Of a stretch of 64,000 nt of DNA, positions 41,368 to 54,205 are shown one piece after another (positions within the stretch are counted from its first letter, which is position 1; the number at the start of each line of letters is the position of its first letter). Source of the DNA: Cymbidium sinense (lineage: Eukaryota; Streptophyta; Magnoliopsida; Asparagales; Orchidaceae). The position numbers and the translations under genes were made by a program. The stretch spans positions 58,001,436 through 58,065,435 of the forward strand of contig CM038232.1 in the NCBI GenBank assembly GCA_021442155.1. Direction: 5' to 3'. The notes below the pieces were generated by a model. That model saw only the letters and a list, made by a program, of their open reading frames with translations, was not told the origin of the DNA and did no database searches.

Positions 41368-42518
41368 AATGTTATGAGCTCTAACACATAATGTAGTTAA
41401 TTAGAAGCATATAAGTTAAAATTTCTCATTGTTGAATTAACTGATTGTTCGATTAAAAAAATTGCATCTTATGCTATGTTTTAAACTACCACAATTCTAT
41501 AATTTTGCTATGGTTTAAACATCTACTAATTTAAAGAATTGCAGTGGATTAATCCATTACAAGATGTAGTACTACAAAAACTTTTCCTATTGATTGTGAA
41601 ACTACTATAAGACTCTTTATAGTGGAAAGCAAATATAATGATCTTTTGACAACTTGAAAACAGCTAGCCGCTAGTACTTTGGTACTACCGTAAAAATATT
41701 TTTTTGCTGTAAAATCTTTTTTTTTCTCATAAAGTGGGATAAAAATTTGTTGTTATTATTATTATTGTTGTTGTTGTAAAATCTTATTTTTCACAAATTA
41801 TAATAATCTACTATAAATCTAATATTCTAGAGCACTTTTACTTTTCTATAAATATTATTTGAAAAAATTGAAATAATTTTATGGTTGAATTGTACCCTTG
41901 TTATAAATTCATGGGCAAAGTTAAAAACTTTGCAAAAAGATGATATTGCAAATATATTAATTTTATAGGTATGAGCATGCAAATACAGAAAAATATTATT
42001 TTCACGCATCAAAATCATGCTAATATTTGCCTATTATTTTCTCATATTTTTAGTTTCTTATTTAAATAATATGTCACTGAAACTCAGGTTCATAATATGC
42101 TACTTTTATGAGTGTTGAAAGATGGGAAAGCTTCACTGCCCAAAATACAACTACTTAAATGTATATGAGTTCAAATAAGTAATTTATCTTATGATAGATT
42201 GAAAAATTAAAGCTCCAAGAAAAATTTATAAAATCTCTCTCTCTCTTTTATCACAACAATGTACTTCACAAAATTACAAAAATTATGAACATGGACGTTG
42301 CCTTAAATAAAACGAAAAAAGAAGAACAAAAAAACACTACGGATAGCGGTTGGACTATACACGTTTTGCTAGAAAAAAAAAAAAGACTGCAGAGTATTTT
42401 ATCTTAAATTTTATCATAGAAAATCCTAAAATTAACAAACTTACTTTTACAAATTATTAATGACATTAAATTTAAATTTAATTCTTTAACTTTTAGATTC
42501 ATTCTGAGATTTTCTGAG
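41368..42518. other. AT-rich flank and probable 3' untranslated region of the minus-strand gene
   Basis: No coding feature. A short TTG/TTA trinucleotide run lies at 41745-41776 and a short CT run at 42235-42248. The part next to 42518 should hold the 3' UTR of the gene that follows; several AATAAA-like words occur on the minus strand but none can be chosen. Confidence 0.4.
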
Positions 42519-43058
42519 CTAATTTTTTTCCAAATGTGTTTGCAGTCTTCGTTTTCTCCTCTCCAGCAACCCTTCCATGACAACCCTCTTCTTATATTCC
42601 TCAGAGTCAACGTCAGCATAGCTGGCGCTAGCCATTTTCTCCACCACGACCTCAGTCACGACCGATGGTCGGAGAATCGCCGCAATGTAAAGGCAAGCAC
42701 ACAAGCTGACCACAGCGGTGGCGCGGCCATAAAACATCATGACGGCAAGAGTCACTCCAATAACTGTTAGCCCAGCCGATGAGTCAAGCTTCCTAGCCCG
42801 TTTCGCTCGAGCTTGGGTATTGATCTGAGGAGGAGAAGTTGCTTGGTGGTCCGGCTGGGGCTGGCTGAGCATTCGCCGGCTCGATTCTGGTTCGGTTGGT
42901 AGATTTGATGATTCCGGCCGAGTTTGTGTATCGTACTGTAGCATCAACTGTTGCTTGTGCGATGGGTGGGGTTGCGTGTTGACTTGGTCGACGACAGCGG
43001 CGTATTTTGTCGGCTCTAATGGTGCCAATGGTACACTTCGGCTGCGAAAGATTTTTCC
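42519..43058 (-). CDS. Terminal exon of a small plant membrane protein gene (host-gene candidate)
   Basis: Minus-strand exon of 179 codons plus stop. A good 3' splice site precedes it: a pyrimidine-rich stretch ending 'ttatttgcag' at 43059, then GGAAAAATC (GKIF). The open frame runs on upstream to 43193, but that part is AT-rich and looks like intron. Residues 1-90 of the exon are polar and rich in Gln, Pro and Ser, with a basic patch (RAKRARK, 84-90). Residues 95-129 are hydrophobic, one or two membrane helices. Residues 152-171 (SEEYKKRVVMEGLLERRKRR) are strongly charged. The pattern of hydrophobic hairpin plus 'EYKKRVV.EGLLER' tail recalls an uncharacterised plant family (At5g23160-like), from memory only. 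Exon base composition is clearly higher in GC than the flanks, and no stop interrupts it. The first exon is not found, so the gene may have a long intron or be a fragment. Confidence 0.6.
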   Translation of the reverse strand, partial: GKIFRSRSVPLAPLEPTKYAAVVDQVNTQPHPSHKQQLMLQYDTQTRPESSNLPTEPESSRRMLSQPQPDHQATSPPQINTQARAKRARKLDSSAGLTVIGVTLAVMMFYGRATAVVSLCACLYIAAILRPSVVTEVVVEKMASASYADVDSEEYKKRVVMEGLLERRKRRLQTHLEKN

Positions 43059-45021
43059 CTGCAAATAACGCTGGGAGACGAATGGTAAGGTCACAAAGAT
43101 TACCCGAACGCTTTTAATGCAAGGTGTAGAAAAAAATTCTATTTTAAATAAATTCATATAAATTATAAAAAATGAATTTAAATTGCATATCATTTATTTA
43201 TTTGACTATTAAAATTAATTTAAATTCAAAATTTCTCAAAATTATTTTTAAGATAATTCTTAAAGAAATATTCATCCATAGAACTCTAAAATTTTAGAGG
43301 AATATTTTTTTGTAGAATATTTTGAATGAATAGCAAAATATTAATCATGTATTTTTCAAAATCACATATTTTTCAAAAATATTCACCCACAAAGCTTGTC
43401 TAAACTAGTAGTATGTTCACTACGTGGTCTTATCAAGAGAACTAGTTGAGCATATTTATGTCTATTTCTTATGATGCTTGAACTTCTTGACAAACGAATA
43501 GCTAGCAGTCATTCTTGCTTGCAATTCAATTTGTTACACAATGTCCATCTATTTTTTTTTCATGCTAATCATAATTTTTGCTAACTTAAGTTTAAACTTA
43601 TGAATAACAAGGTCACTAGTTAAGTATGAAACGTAGGCCAAAAAGTTATCTCTATCAACATGAAAGCCTATGTAAGATTCACAAATTTTTTCTCTTTTTT
43701 TTTTCTTTTCTTTTATCTTAATTTTCCCTTGTACTATCAACTTAATTTTTTTTAATACATGATATTAGATTTAAAATCTATAAGATGTGGAGTGCTACTA
43801 ATTTCAAAGACAAAGAATCAAGCAATGAAATGCTCCTTATATAAGGGAACTTTACAAAGCGTCTAACCTAATGATTACTTCACTTCCAAAAACTTAATAC
43901 TATGGAGGATCATCATACAATCATGATATGGGGAATCATTGAGAGCATTGCTTAGACACTTCTCTCACTTAATGTTCTTGAGAATATCAATTAGCCATCT
44001 CTCAAAGGCATCACCACTACTTTAATCAAAGAGATCTTGCATTTAGCTTCATTTTATAATGTGGCATATCTCCTAAATGAAAGTGTCAAAGAATCTTCTC
44101 TTCTCTTTATTCTAGTAAGCATTAAGCTTAGAATATGAAATTTTTTTTGTGGAGACTATGAAAGCTATTTTGCCAAAAGTTGAAGACACAAACTAAATAG
44201 TCATATGGTTGAACCCAACCAAACATTTTGGTCATTTTTATTTAAAAATTTTTTTTTAACCATAAATGATGATTTAATATGCAGACTTCTCTTCACCATG
44301 TTGAAGGAGGTGCCGCTATGGTGGTGCTTTAGTTTACCTTAAGGGATTATTACCTTATCTTTGAACTTCAACCAATAATTTATAATACAAGACATCATTG
44401 AACATAAGTCATTAATCAAAAGAGTCATTCTATCATTTCATTATTCACATCCAATGTGAGATGCTAGATTTCTATGATTTGAAACCCATCATTGATCATG
44501 AGACATTCATCCAGGGCCTTCGATAAGGTCCTTTTTTTATATTCTTACACTATAGCAATGTAAAACTTTAGTTAAGTTATTAAAATTTATCATAATGACA
44601 TCAAAATGACCAAGAACAACCATGTGATATAGGATTCAAAATTCTAAATTATGACATTCTAGATTGTCATAAAGTTTTTGAAAATATTCTCATGATAAGT
44701 AAAGCATGCCACTTGAAAATTATGATAAGATAGCCAAGAAGCTACATTAACATTACATCTTCAGTAGATTCATTATAAGGTTGTTGGCTAGGAGAGATAA
44801 GAGAGAAATAATATCATCTATAGCCACTTAATAAGAGAGAGGTCACCTTTATAGTACATGATTTCTCTTCATATGATGTTTGCAAAAATTATAAATATAA
44901 TCCATGATAATGAGTATTTTTGCTTACCATTAGCTATGCATGCAAAGTCATCACATGTGACCTTCCAAAATATTGCATATTCAATGTAGATTATAGTCAA
45001 TAAATAAAAGGCTATTGATAT
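43059..45021. other. Upstream intron or intergenic sequence of the membrane-protein gene
   Basis: Beginning with the 3' splice site, this is AT-rich DNA in which I see no upstream exon on the minus strand. The frame 43549-43740 (-) is Lys-rich low-complexity sequence. No terminal repeats are recognised before the gypsy LTR at 45022. Confidence 0.45.
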
Positions 45022-45603
45022 TGATGTAGCACATCAAGGGGGGAAAAGGACCTGTTATAAGGTCCTAATCCAAAAATCAAAGCCAATGAGACTTGTGTAG
45101 ATGATGTATTTAGTCATATTTAAGTGTCATATAGGAGTTATGATTGAGATAACTAAGTGTTAGAATTGCATCAACACTGTAAAGCCTTTGCACTAGTCTT
45201 ATGGTTCCTAGGCCCTATGGGCAATTCCTGAAGTGGTGTATGGATAGAGAAGCTGACACCTAGGCCCTAGCCTATATCACCTTAGCACTGTGATATGATG
45301 AGTTTTGAGGTTTGAAATATTTTCATAGTTTTTTTCCCAAGGGACACATCACTTGGAGTATTGTTATTATATAAATGATTATTCTAACTTAATGGAAACT
45401 TTTAGACTATTTGTGTGGAGAAATCTTGAGTGAAAATTCTTAGGTTCGAGCTTGGTGGTTGACCATTTAGGGGATTAAGAGATCTCTCAATGTAGCTATA
45501 ATTTGGTGAGTAGAACTCCTCATATCTCTTGCACTTTGGTGACTGTAAGAACCTAAAACACTCCTTCTTTCTCCCTCCATTATGACGCTTTGCGATCGCA
45601 TCA
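45022..45603 (+). repeat. 5' LTR of the gypsy element
   Basis: Starts TGATGTAGCA and ends CGATCGCATCA. It aligns with 50538-51186, for example 'gagtagaactcctcatatc' at 45510 and 51091. It includes a purine-rich 'aaggggggaaaagga' near its start. Confidence 0.8.
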
Positions 45604-45612
45604 CCATCATTT

Positions 45613-45625
45613 TGGTATCAAAACC
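45613..45625 (+). promoter_or_regulatory. Primer binding site, initiator-tRNA-Met type
   Basis: TGGTATCAAAACC lies 9 bp after the 5' LTR. It resembles TGGTATCAGAGC, the usual site complementary to the 3' end of initiator tRNA-Met in plant retrotransposons, with two or three mismatches. Confidence 0.65.
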
Positions 45626-46027
45626 CAAGGTTTGGAGGCCTAGGAAAAGTGCTTCAAAGTGTTCTATATCGAATCTAAGAAAGGCTAGCTCTAAATTTTG
45701 GATTTTGTGTAATTAGTTTTTATAGATTTTAATACTTTCACTTAATAAATGAATGCAAGACTCATATGGTAGCAACTCTATGGAGAGTTCACTAAAAATA
45801 GCCAATCTAGCATTTGAACCTTGCGTAAAAATCAAACTCATATCCTTAAAAATTTTATGATTATTCCTTTTGTATGTTTACTTAATATTTGCACTATCAA
45901 AATATTAATTTATGTTTATTGAAGGCTATTTGTTTTAAAATTCGTGCATCTCATTGTGTTAAACTTATCCACATAATGCATTACAAATTTTATTTAGAGA
46001 GTCATACTTACATTTCTTTGTTTACAT

Positions 46028-46975
46028 CATGCCACCTAAATCTATTAGCTTGAATCTACCAAAGATTTAACTAGGAAGGTAGATGAGATCACTATGAGAA
46101 GTGAAGAGAAACTCAGCATGGTAGAAGACCTTCTCATGAACCTAGCTACAAAAGTTCAAACGTTGAGTACTAGGATTCAAATCCCATCAACTATCCCACA
46201 TCTGGATGACTTCAAACCCATAGGAGGAGAGAATATTGAAACTCTTAGAGACAACTATCCTACAAGAAGGGAAAACATGAGGAACATCCATAGCCAAGAC
46301 TATCTTAGGGTCCATGAAATCACACATAAACCAACAATACATGTTTAGATTGAAGCCTAATGTATGGTGGTGTTCATAACCCAAATAAGTTTTTGGATTG
46401 GCTTACCCAAATGAGCGAATTCTTTGATTGGTATCATATGGATGACTATTAGAGGACTATCTTTGCAAAATAAAATTAATGGGTCATGCCAAATTTTATT
46501 GGAATAATATTTTAGCTAAGGAAAAGAGCTTTGACAAAAATCTTATGACATGGGTTGAAATGAAAGAGATGTTAATGGATAAATATTATCCTTAAAACCA
46601 TGATAAATAGTTTCATGAAAAATTAATGACTCTTAGAAAGGAAGCTTGCTCATAATCGAATATATGAATACATTTGAGGATTTAATATCAAGGACTGCTA
46701 TCTTTGACAGAATGGCAATTATCCAATAAGTTTTTCATTTTCCTAAGAGAAGATATTAGGATTAAGGTAGGGCTTCAGGATTCCCAAACCTTAGAAGATG
46801 TCTTTCATTATGATTTACTTCTAGAGAAGCATAACAAAGTTACATATGTATCCAAGATGAAGGCTCAAATAACATCTAAATACACATCCTCATCTCAACC
46901 TCAAAGGTCTATTGCTAAACCTAACCATTCCACTCTTAGTAACCAATCCCATATGACCTCTTAAGTCACTTCTAA
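46028..46975 (+). pseudogene. gag of the 45-51 kb gypsy element
   Basis: Starts ATGCCACCTAAATCT (MPPKS). Readable parts: frame 46094-46348 (MRSEEKLSMVEDLLMNLATK..., with LRVHEITHKPTIHV at its end), then FFDWYHMDD near 46423 and KLMGHAKFYWNN-like residues near 46475 in shifted frames, and frame 46704-46964 with QLSNKFFIFLREDIRIKVGL. This is the capsid-domain pattern of plant gypsy gag. Several frameshifts and stops. The Ser/Thr/Pro-rich end (46880-46960) is normal for such gags; no zinc knuckle is recognisable. Confidence 0.7.
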
Positions 46976-47189
46976 AAAGAGAGATAGTATACTAAATATC
47001 ATAAGAATCAATGTAAAGCCAAAATCATGTTCTTAGATGAATTAAAAGATTTATAAAAGGGAGGATATTGAAGAGATACATGATGATACACCCTTATTAG
47101 ATGAATATGTGGACCCCAATAGAGATAATTCAATGTATGTTATGAGATATGACTTCTAAGAAGAGAATAGAGGAGGTATAATATTTTCT

Positions 47190-47530
47190 CAATGTATATC
47201 TTCTATAAGGAAAAGAGGTGTAAAGTAGTAATTGATGGAGGTAGTGTTATGAATATCAAATCAATCCATGTTATCACTAGATCAAACCTTACAACTAAAC
47301 CTCATCTATAACTATTTCATATCAATTGGGTTAATTACACATCCCTACCTATTATAAATAGATGTCTTGTTCCTATTAAGATAAGTAGCCATATGGACTA
47401 AATCTAGTGTGATGTTCTTCAATTAGAAATCACACATATATTATTAGGAAGACCTTGGCTTTATGATTTAAATGTAATTATTTATGGTTAGGAAAACACT
47501 TACATATTCAAGTATAATGAAAAGGCCATT
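47190..47530 (+). pseudogene. Protease region of the gypsy element
   Basis: CKVVIDGGSVMNI at 47219-47257, with DGGS at 47234-47245, corresponds to the aspartic protease active site, in which plant gypsy elements often have D-G-G-S or D-S-G-A. 'RPWLYDLN' near 47452 is the downstream landmark. Stops are present between the two. Confidence 0.7.
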
Positions 47531-47959
47531 AAGTTGTTTCCTATAAAACCCACTAAAAGAGCCTAATTACACTCATGCATAGAATTCTTCCTACATCTCC
47601 ATATAAACCAAATTCTGAACAACAACCCAAACCCAATAAAAAAAATATGAAACTCTAGTTGATCTTGATATCACCATCTAGTGATTGGAAGGATACTTCT
47701 GATTTATAGATTGATATGTTCGAATCTTCTAGAAATCAAACTACAACCTTAGGATTTAGACTCATAGCTGGAAAATTCACTTATCCTACATCTCTATTTA
47801 TCATACATCTTCATGAAGTTTTCGTAGATATCAAGGATCACCACATACCTACTATGATCTTCGATCTATTATCTAAATTCACTGATCTGTCTCTTGATGA
47901 ATTACCTCCTTTATGAGACATACAACATACTAGAGACTTAATCCCTATCACATATATTT

Positions 47960-48640
47960 ATTTTACCACATTATAAGATGAATCATACCGAACATGCAAA
48001 ATTAAAATGACAAGTTGACAAACTTTTAAAGAAGGGTTTTATCGAAAAAAGTCTTAATCCTTATGTAGTACCAACCCTTATAACTCCTAAGAATGAAGAG
48101 ACTTAGAGAGAATGTGTGTTAATAGTAGAGCATTAAATAAGATCATAATAAAATATAAGATTTACATACCTAGGTTGGATGACATGCTAGATCTTATTCC
48201 TGGCTCATCATTGTTCTCTAAGATTGATTTGAAAAGTAGATATCACCAGATAAGAATTAAACCAGATGATAAATGAAAGAAAGCTTTTAAAACTCCTGAT
48301 GTTCTCTATGAATGATTAGTTATTCTATTTAGACTTTCAAATGTGACGAGTGCATTCATGAGATTGATGAACACTATCCTAAAACCTTTTATTGGTCATT
48401 TCCTTATTAGCTAATTTGATGATATCCTTATATATTCTAATGAGGAGTCACATTTACACCATTTATGGATGGTTTTAGAAAAGTTAAGAGTGGAAAAATT
48501 ATATGTAAATTTTAAAAGTGTTTCTTCTATCAACCAAAGTTATCTTCTAAGGATTTATCCTATCTGATGGATTAAAGTATATCTTGCAAAAATCGAGCTA
48601 TTTTAGGCGGCCTACTCAAAATTGTTTTACTGTTAGAAGC
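47960..48640 (+). pseudogene. Reverse transcriptase of the gypsy element
   Basis: Readable order: DKLLKKGFIEKSLNPYVVP (48019-48075), LITPKNE, then [20 protein letters not shown] (48176-48234), [31 protein letters not shown], and the catalytic FDDILIYSN at 48415-48441. A TAA stop stands immediately before the catalytic motif, where the family often has Tyr. The DDMLD...SKIDLKSxYHQI block and the FDDI motif are diagnostic of Ty3/gypsy RT. It is inactive as it stands. Confidence 0.85.
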
Positions 48641-48689
48641 ATCCATGATTTAACCTCTTTTATAGATAGTTTATTAAGGCTTTAACACC

Positions 48690-49010
48690 ATTGTAGCTAT
48701 CACCGATATGCTAAAGAAAGATAAATTTTCTTGGACTATAGATGCTAAGAGGGCCATGAGGCAAATCAAAACCTTTAGGACCTCTTCGCTCGCATTAAAA
48801 CTTCTTGATTTTGGTAAAACATCTGAAGTAATTTGTGATGCTTTAGGTGTTATATTTGGTGAAATATTAAGTCATGAAAATCATTTTGTTGCTTTCTTTC
48901 AGAAGTTGAATAATGCTAAGAAAAAAATACTCTATAAGAATATTTGCATTAATTTTCTTCACATTAAACATAAGCCTGAGGGTAAAAAACAAACCAACAG
49001 ATGATTTACT
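48690..49010 (+). pseudogene. RNase H region of the gypsy element
   Basis: Frame 48708-49004: FSWTIDAKRAMRQIK, then LKLLDFGKTSEVICDALGVI, then HENHFVAFFQKLNNAKKK. This corresponds to the 'F.WT.E...AF..IK', 'F...CDAS..GIG' and 'P.AF.S.KL..A...Y' blocks between RT and integrase. It ends in a frameshift. Confidence 0.65.
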
Positions 49011-49139
49011 TAGGGTATTTCGAATCATTTCTTCTTTAGAATTTCAAATTCCTGAATTTAATACTTTAAGAGGATTATAAAGCTTGCCCTAACTTTCACT
49101 TAAATTATTTAGAACATCAGTCCAAACCATTAACTTTTA

Positions 49140-50300
49140 GTAGTCCCTTTGTTATCATGGATGTATATCTTTATAAGGGCAAAAGATTATGTATACTTAG
49201 GACATCCAAGAAAGACTTTCATATCTCTAAGCTTCATTTAGGTGGTATAGCTGAACATTTTAGTAAATCAAAGATACAAGAACTCATTGAAAAATATTTT
49301 AGTGGTTGTCTCTACGAAGGGATGTTTAATGGGTTATATCCTTGTGTTACATTTTTCATTAAGCTAAAGCAACTAAGTAAAAGATAGGTCATTACATGTC
49401 ATTATCTATTCCTTCTTGACCATGAGAAGAATTATTGATGTACTTTATGTTAGGTTTACCTAGAACACTTTGTGGACATGGCAATGTTTTGTGGTTGTGG
49501 ATAGATTTTCTAAAATGACACATTTCTTACGTTGTTCAAATTCAAATGATGGATCTTATATAGCAAGATTATTCTTTAAATAAATTATAAGACTACATGA
49601 TCCATCCACTATAGTTTTTGATAGAGATGTTAAATTTGTATCTTATCTTTGAAAAACTTTATAGAAACTAATGGAAACAAGATTGAAGTTCTCTTCTGCA
49701 TTTCATCCATAAAATGATAAACAAATAGAAGTTGTCAATAAAACCTTAGGAAACTTATTGAGATGTTTAATTGGGAAGAATATAAGAATTTGGGATTTAA
49801 TTCGACCTACATATGAATTTTCCTACAATAGTAATATTTTAAGATCAACTCACATAACACATTTTAAAATAGTTTATGGATATAATCTCAAGATGCCTAT
49901 TGACCTAACTAGCACACCTACTAATGCATTTTTTGATTCAACATATACATTTACATGTGATTGTCAAAGTCTTCATGAAAACATAAAGAAATAATTGGAG
50001 ATACAAAATGCTACATATGATGATTAAAAGAACAAAAAAAAAGTTCAACAAATTTGAGATATTTGATTTTGTATTAGTATGAATCCATCTTGAGAGATTT
50101 TCTTTCACCAAATATAAAACATTACAAATGAGAGATTGTGGACATTTAAAATTATTAAAAAACTTAGTATTAATGCCTATGTTCTTGAACTACCTCCTTA
50201 CATGTTTATTAGTCCTATTTCACTGTAGAAGATCTAATATCTTTTAAAGGAGTTACACAACTTCAAAATTTATAGGATGATACTATTGTAGGAAGAGATA
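49140..50300 (+). pseudogene. Integrase and C-terminal tail of the gypsy element
   Basis: 49157-49387 holds HLGGIAEHFSKSKIQELIEKYF (zinc-binding N-terminal region; the later Cys pair is worn). 49490-49760 holds [16 protein letters not shown] residues, then ARLFF, FDRDVKF (second catalytic Asp), FSSAFHP, EVVNKTLGNLLR (catalytic Glu). 49758-49994 contains HFKIVYGYNLKMPIDL. Around 50080-50240, 'ERFSFTKYKTLQ' and a worn 'GPF.ILKKI..NAYVLELP' tail follow. A chromodomain cannot be shown. Stops and frameshifts throughout. Confidence 0.75.
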
Positions 50301-50537
50301 GAAATCATTTATAGGTACCTATCTAGCCAACATTTTTTAAGGTGGAGGATGTCATCACAATTGAAGCACCATCAGATGATAACATTGTTTAAAAATTCCT
50401 AATATGGTAGAAAGACAAACCCCCAAGTGAGGATACTTGCGTGACTCTAGATGAGCTATAAAGACTTGGCCCATAGCTTTTAAAAGACATCTAGAATTCT
50501 AACTCTTAGAGAAGAGTTCTTTTTAGTTTGAGCAAAT

Positions 50538-51186
50538 TGATCTAGCATAACAAGGGAGAAAAGAACTAGTTACAAAGCCCGAATCCAAAAAAACCAAAGC
50601 CAATGAGACGTGTCGTGTTATATATGTTGTGATATTTAATATTTGAGTCTCATGAGTTATATTATGTAGTAGATGATCTATTTAGTCATATTTAAGTTTG
50701 TAAGGGAGTTGTGATTGAGATCATTAAGTGTTTAAGTGTTTAAGTGTTAGAAGTGCATTAATAGTATAGCACCTGGGCGCTAGTCTTATAGCGTCACAGT
50801 GTCATAGTCAATTCTTAAAGTGGTGTGTGGATAGAGAAGTTGGTGCTTAGGGGCTTGTGGAACTTCAGTGCTGTGCGATATGATGGGTTTTGAGTTTTAA
50901 CAATTTTTCAGTGGTTTTTTCCAAGGGTCACATCCCTTGGAGTATCATTATTATATAAACCATAATTCTGACTTAATGGAGACTTTTATACTATTTTGTG
51001 TGGTGAAATCTTGAGTGAAAAATCTTAGGTTGGAGCTTAGTGGCTGATCGTCTGGGATTTGGTGATCTCTAGCTATAGTTATGCTTGGGTGAGTAGAACT
51101 CCTCATATCCCTTCCACTTTGGTGAGTGGAAGAATCTAAAGCACTCCTTCTCTTTGCCTCTGATGTGATGCTTCATGATTACATCA
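50538..51186 (+). repeat. 3' LTR of the gypsy element
   Basis: Begins TGATCTAGCA, ends GATTACATCA, and aligns with the 5' LTR. Compared with it, extra sequence near 50610-50660 ('gtcgtgttatatatgttgtgat...') explains most of the length difference. A clear polypurine tract is not visible immediately before it. Confidence 0.8.
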
Positions 51187-54131
51187 AATATTTTGAAGAT
51201 CTTTTTATCATCTTATTAAAGCACTAGAGGACTTTATTTCTATTGATTTTGCATGAAGACCTTAGATGGCATCACTATGAGAAGATAATAATGTGAGCTT
51301 ATTCCAACCCAAATGATTTGTATACCATGAAAAACTTTTAAGTTCTCAAATTACACTAACCATAGTTATTACACAATTTTAGTATCCACTAGAAAGAGAT
51401 GTGTTTTACAAATCTTGTATTTTATACTTATATTTAAATAAACATGAAATGAATTAAAATATTAAGTCACTTTTCTTTATTTTTTTCTTTGTAAAAGAAA
51501 ATTTTGTATTTTAAATTTTAAATTTCTTATAATTAGTTACATCAAAATTAGACTTAAGAGCTTACCCTTGAGGAATTCAAGAACTTATTCTAATTATTTC
51601 ATTTCAGTTATCATTAATTAAAAGTTGTTGGTCTCATTAAATCATTATTCAATGATAACTTGCAGCACATAAGTGACTCTTCTCCCAAAATGCATCAATT
51701 CAAAAAACTTATCAAGTAATAAAAAGTTTTCCAAAATTATAAATCACTAAAACCTCACTAATTATTAAAATTTTAGAATCTATTAATTCATAATGATCAA
51801 AAATCCCTGTTCATTAAACTCAATAAAATATGTAATCATTTACACAAGGGAAATTATTGGTGAGTCTAGTCTTTAAGTTAATATTCAAATTTCTACTTAA
51901 TGACAACCAAGCTTTGAGATTAGAAACATGAGATATTAAAGTCTTAGATATGTTTGAATTTTTTTTTAAATGCATACTTAACTAGTTAAGTGCGAGATTA
52001 TCTACCTTAGGTTGGTGACTAGTGTGGTCATTACATAAGGTCAAGTCTAAAATTATATGACTACTGCTTGAAAGTTAGCTACAACTTTTAGGTAAATAGA
52101 TAATCTACACTTAATGTGGTATTCCTAACCGAACTTAAAACATGAGTTCTTATCTTTTGTAAAATTAAAATTTTATAAAGCAAATAGGATTATCATATTC
52201 AATTAGACAACTCAATTATTATTGGTAGGCCTAATTCACATTTTGCCATACTTGGATTTATATGGTGATTTAAAGTTACTTTCTCACTAATGACTATAAG
52301 TAACTATTTTCTAAATATGAACTTATAGTAGCTCACCATACAAATAAATGTTATTATTATCTTATTCTCTTAGACTATAGTGAATTATGAAAACTTGGTA
52401 TTCTCTACAGTTATGGAAAAGGGTGTAAACAAATATCACACTAAGTATTTAAAAAAACAAAGTTATAATGAATTATAGTCAAGCCCTAAAATTTAAAGTC
52501 TTGTTGCAATGAGATCTATGTCGAGAGAATAAAATTCATTATAAGTGATGATACCTTGAAAAAAAAAGGAAAGAAGATAAGACTTTCCAATCCAACTCCA
52601 AATGATCCTTCTTCTCTAATTTCACAAATAATGATGAGTGACTTCACTAGTTAAAGCTAATTGATTGCCAAGGAAAACTTTCAATGAAGATTGACTTTTG
52701 ATGAAGGTTGTCTTTTAGTAAAGTTGACTTCTAGTGAAGGCCAAGTTCTTAACAAAAAGCAACCTCATTATAAGTTGGACCACTTCAAAAAGTACAACAA
52801 TATAATGCTGTCCAATTAAGTATATAAATAAGTACAAAGGTATAATATCTAAACATATTTTATGTAATTATAAGTCAAATCACAAAGAAATAAGTTTTAT
52901 TTAAATAAAAACATGATTAAATTAAAGTCCAAATGAAAGAAAATACATAAATAAAGACAAAAAAATACGAACTAACTTCTATTATCAAACTTATCTTTCA
53001 TTTAGAGCCCATAAATAAATAAATAAATGATTGATCCCTTTGAGGATGACTTATTGAAGTTGAAGAATCACTGAACTCATCATACAATAAAGTTCAAAGT
53101 CATCCCATCTCAGTGATGCATTGCCTTAAGGATGACATGTTTCAAAGTCTATTATTTTGAATCAACTAATAATGATAAAACTCTAAAATCACTATTAATT
53201 GATTAATCTATGAAGTTTAAAGCAACATATTTAGTATGATGATGTCAGTAGTAAACTTATCTTACCCTAATGAGCTTATGAAAGCATCAAGCAGCTCAAC
53301 ATGATGACTATTTATCATATAATCATAGCCTCATGTTGAATCAATGTTAAGCTTTCTTAGAAATCTTAAAGGGAGTTACAATTTCACTAATATTTATCTT
53401 CATGGTTTTAACATCTTTTCTCTAATGTAATATTATCAAGGTGTTTTTCAAACATGCTCATTGAAATTGATATCTATGAATTCTTTAGGATCTTTTATCA
53501 AAGAGCTTGTCACCTTTAATCCATTGCTTTTCTCATAACATTATTAAGACTTCACTTTGATATTTTAAGCCATGACCTTAGGGATCATGTTCCACTCTCT
53601 TCCTTTTTTAACATGGTCTCACTCGTGTGTATGATTGTCTTATCGCTTTCAAACATAATTATAGGCTTATTGATCTCACTTTCATCAATAACTTTCTTTG
53701 AGCATGGCTCATTATTTTTTTTTAGCATAGACATTTCTTCTTAAGATGAGTTTTAGAAGCTTGATCTTACTAACCACTAAAGTAGCTAGCTCCAATTTTC
53801 AAAAGATTCTACCTCATCATTTTAGAGTTATTTGAAACTAAATAAAAAAAACTTGCTCCTTATCATGTTGTGTGTCAAAGATCTAAAATTATGTTAATCT
53901 TTGAAATTAAAAAATGACTTAATATTGTTCACCTCTAAAGATGTATTGATCATCACTCTAGATGCTCAACCACTTTCAATTTGATCTACGAGAGTTTCAA
54001 CTAAATCTATTTCCAGCAAGCTCATCTCTACATTAATAACCTTAACCTCATTAGAAGCCTTATTGCCAATGCTAACTTATAAACACTATGTTTGGTAGAG
54101 TGTATTTTAAACATTCAATATCTTTAGTGAT

Positions 54132-54205
<74 letters not shown>

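Larger units (their letters stand above)
45022..51186 (+). mobile_element. Complete but decayed Ty3/gypsy retrotransposon, 6165 bp
   Basis: Two direct LTRs (45022-45603, 50538-51186), both starting TGAT and ending ATCA, enclose a primer binding site, gag, protease, RT, RNase H and integrase in Ty3/gypsy order. Flanks GATAT (45017-45021) and AATAT (51187-51191) agree at 4 of 5 positions and are probably the target-site duplication. The LTRs have diverged noticeably (substitutions and a 67-bp length difference), and every reading frame has stops, so it is an old insertion. The protein motifs and integrase tail suggest a chromovirus, but the clade is not settled. Confidence 0.85.

Noticed and set aside
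42534..42770. Plus-strand 78-codon frame
   Set aside because: Shadow of the minus-strand exon at 42519-43058.
43059..43193. Extension of the membrane-protein frame upstream to an ATG
   Set aside because: AT-rich, with a clear pyrimidine tract and AG before GKIF; more likely intron than coding.
43980..44120. Possible copia pol fragment on the minus strand
   Set aside because: Only vague similarity by eye; no ordered motifs found.
45017..45066. LTR starting at TGTTATAAGG (45053) instead of 45022
   Set aside because: Homology with the right LTR extends further left to TGAT(G/C)TAGCA, which also pairs with the ATCA end.
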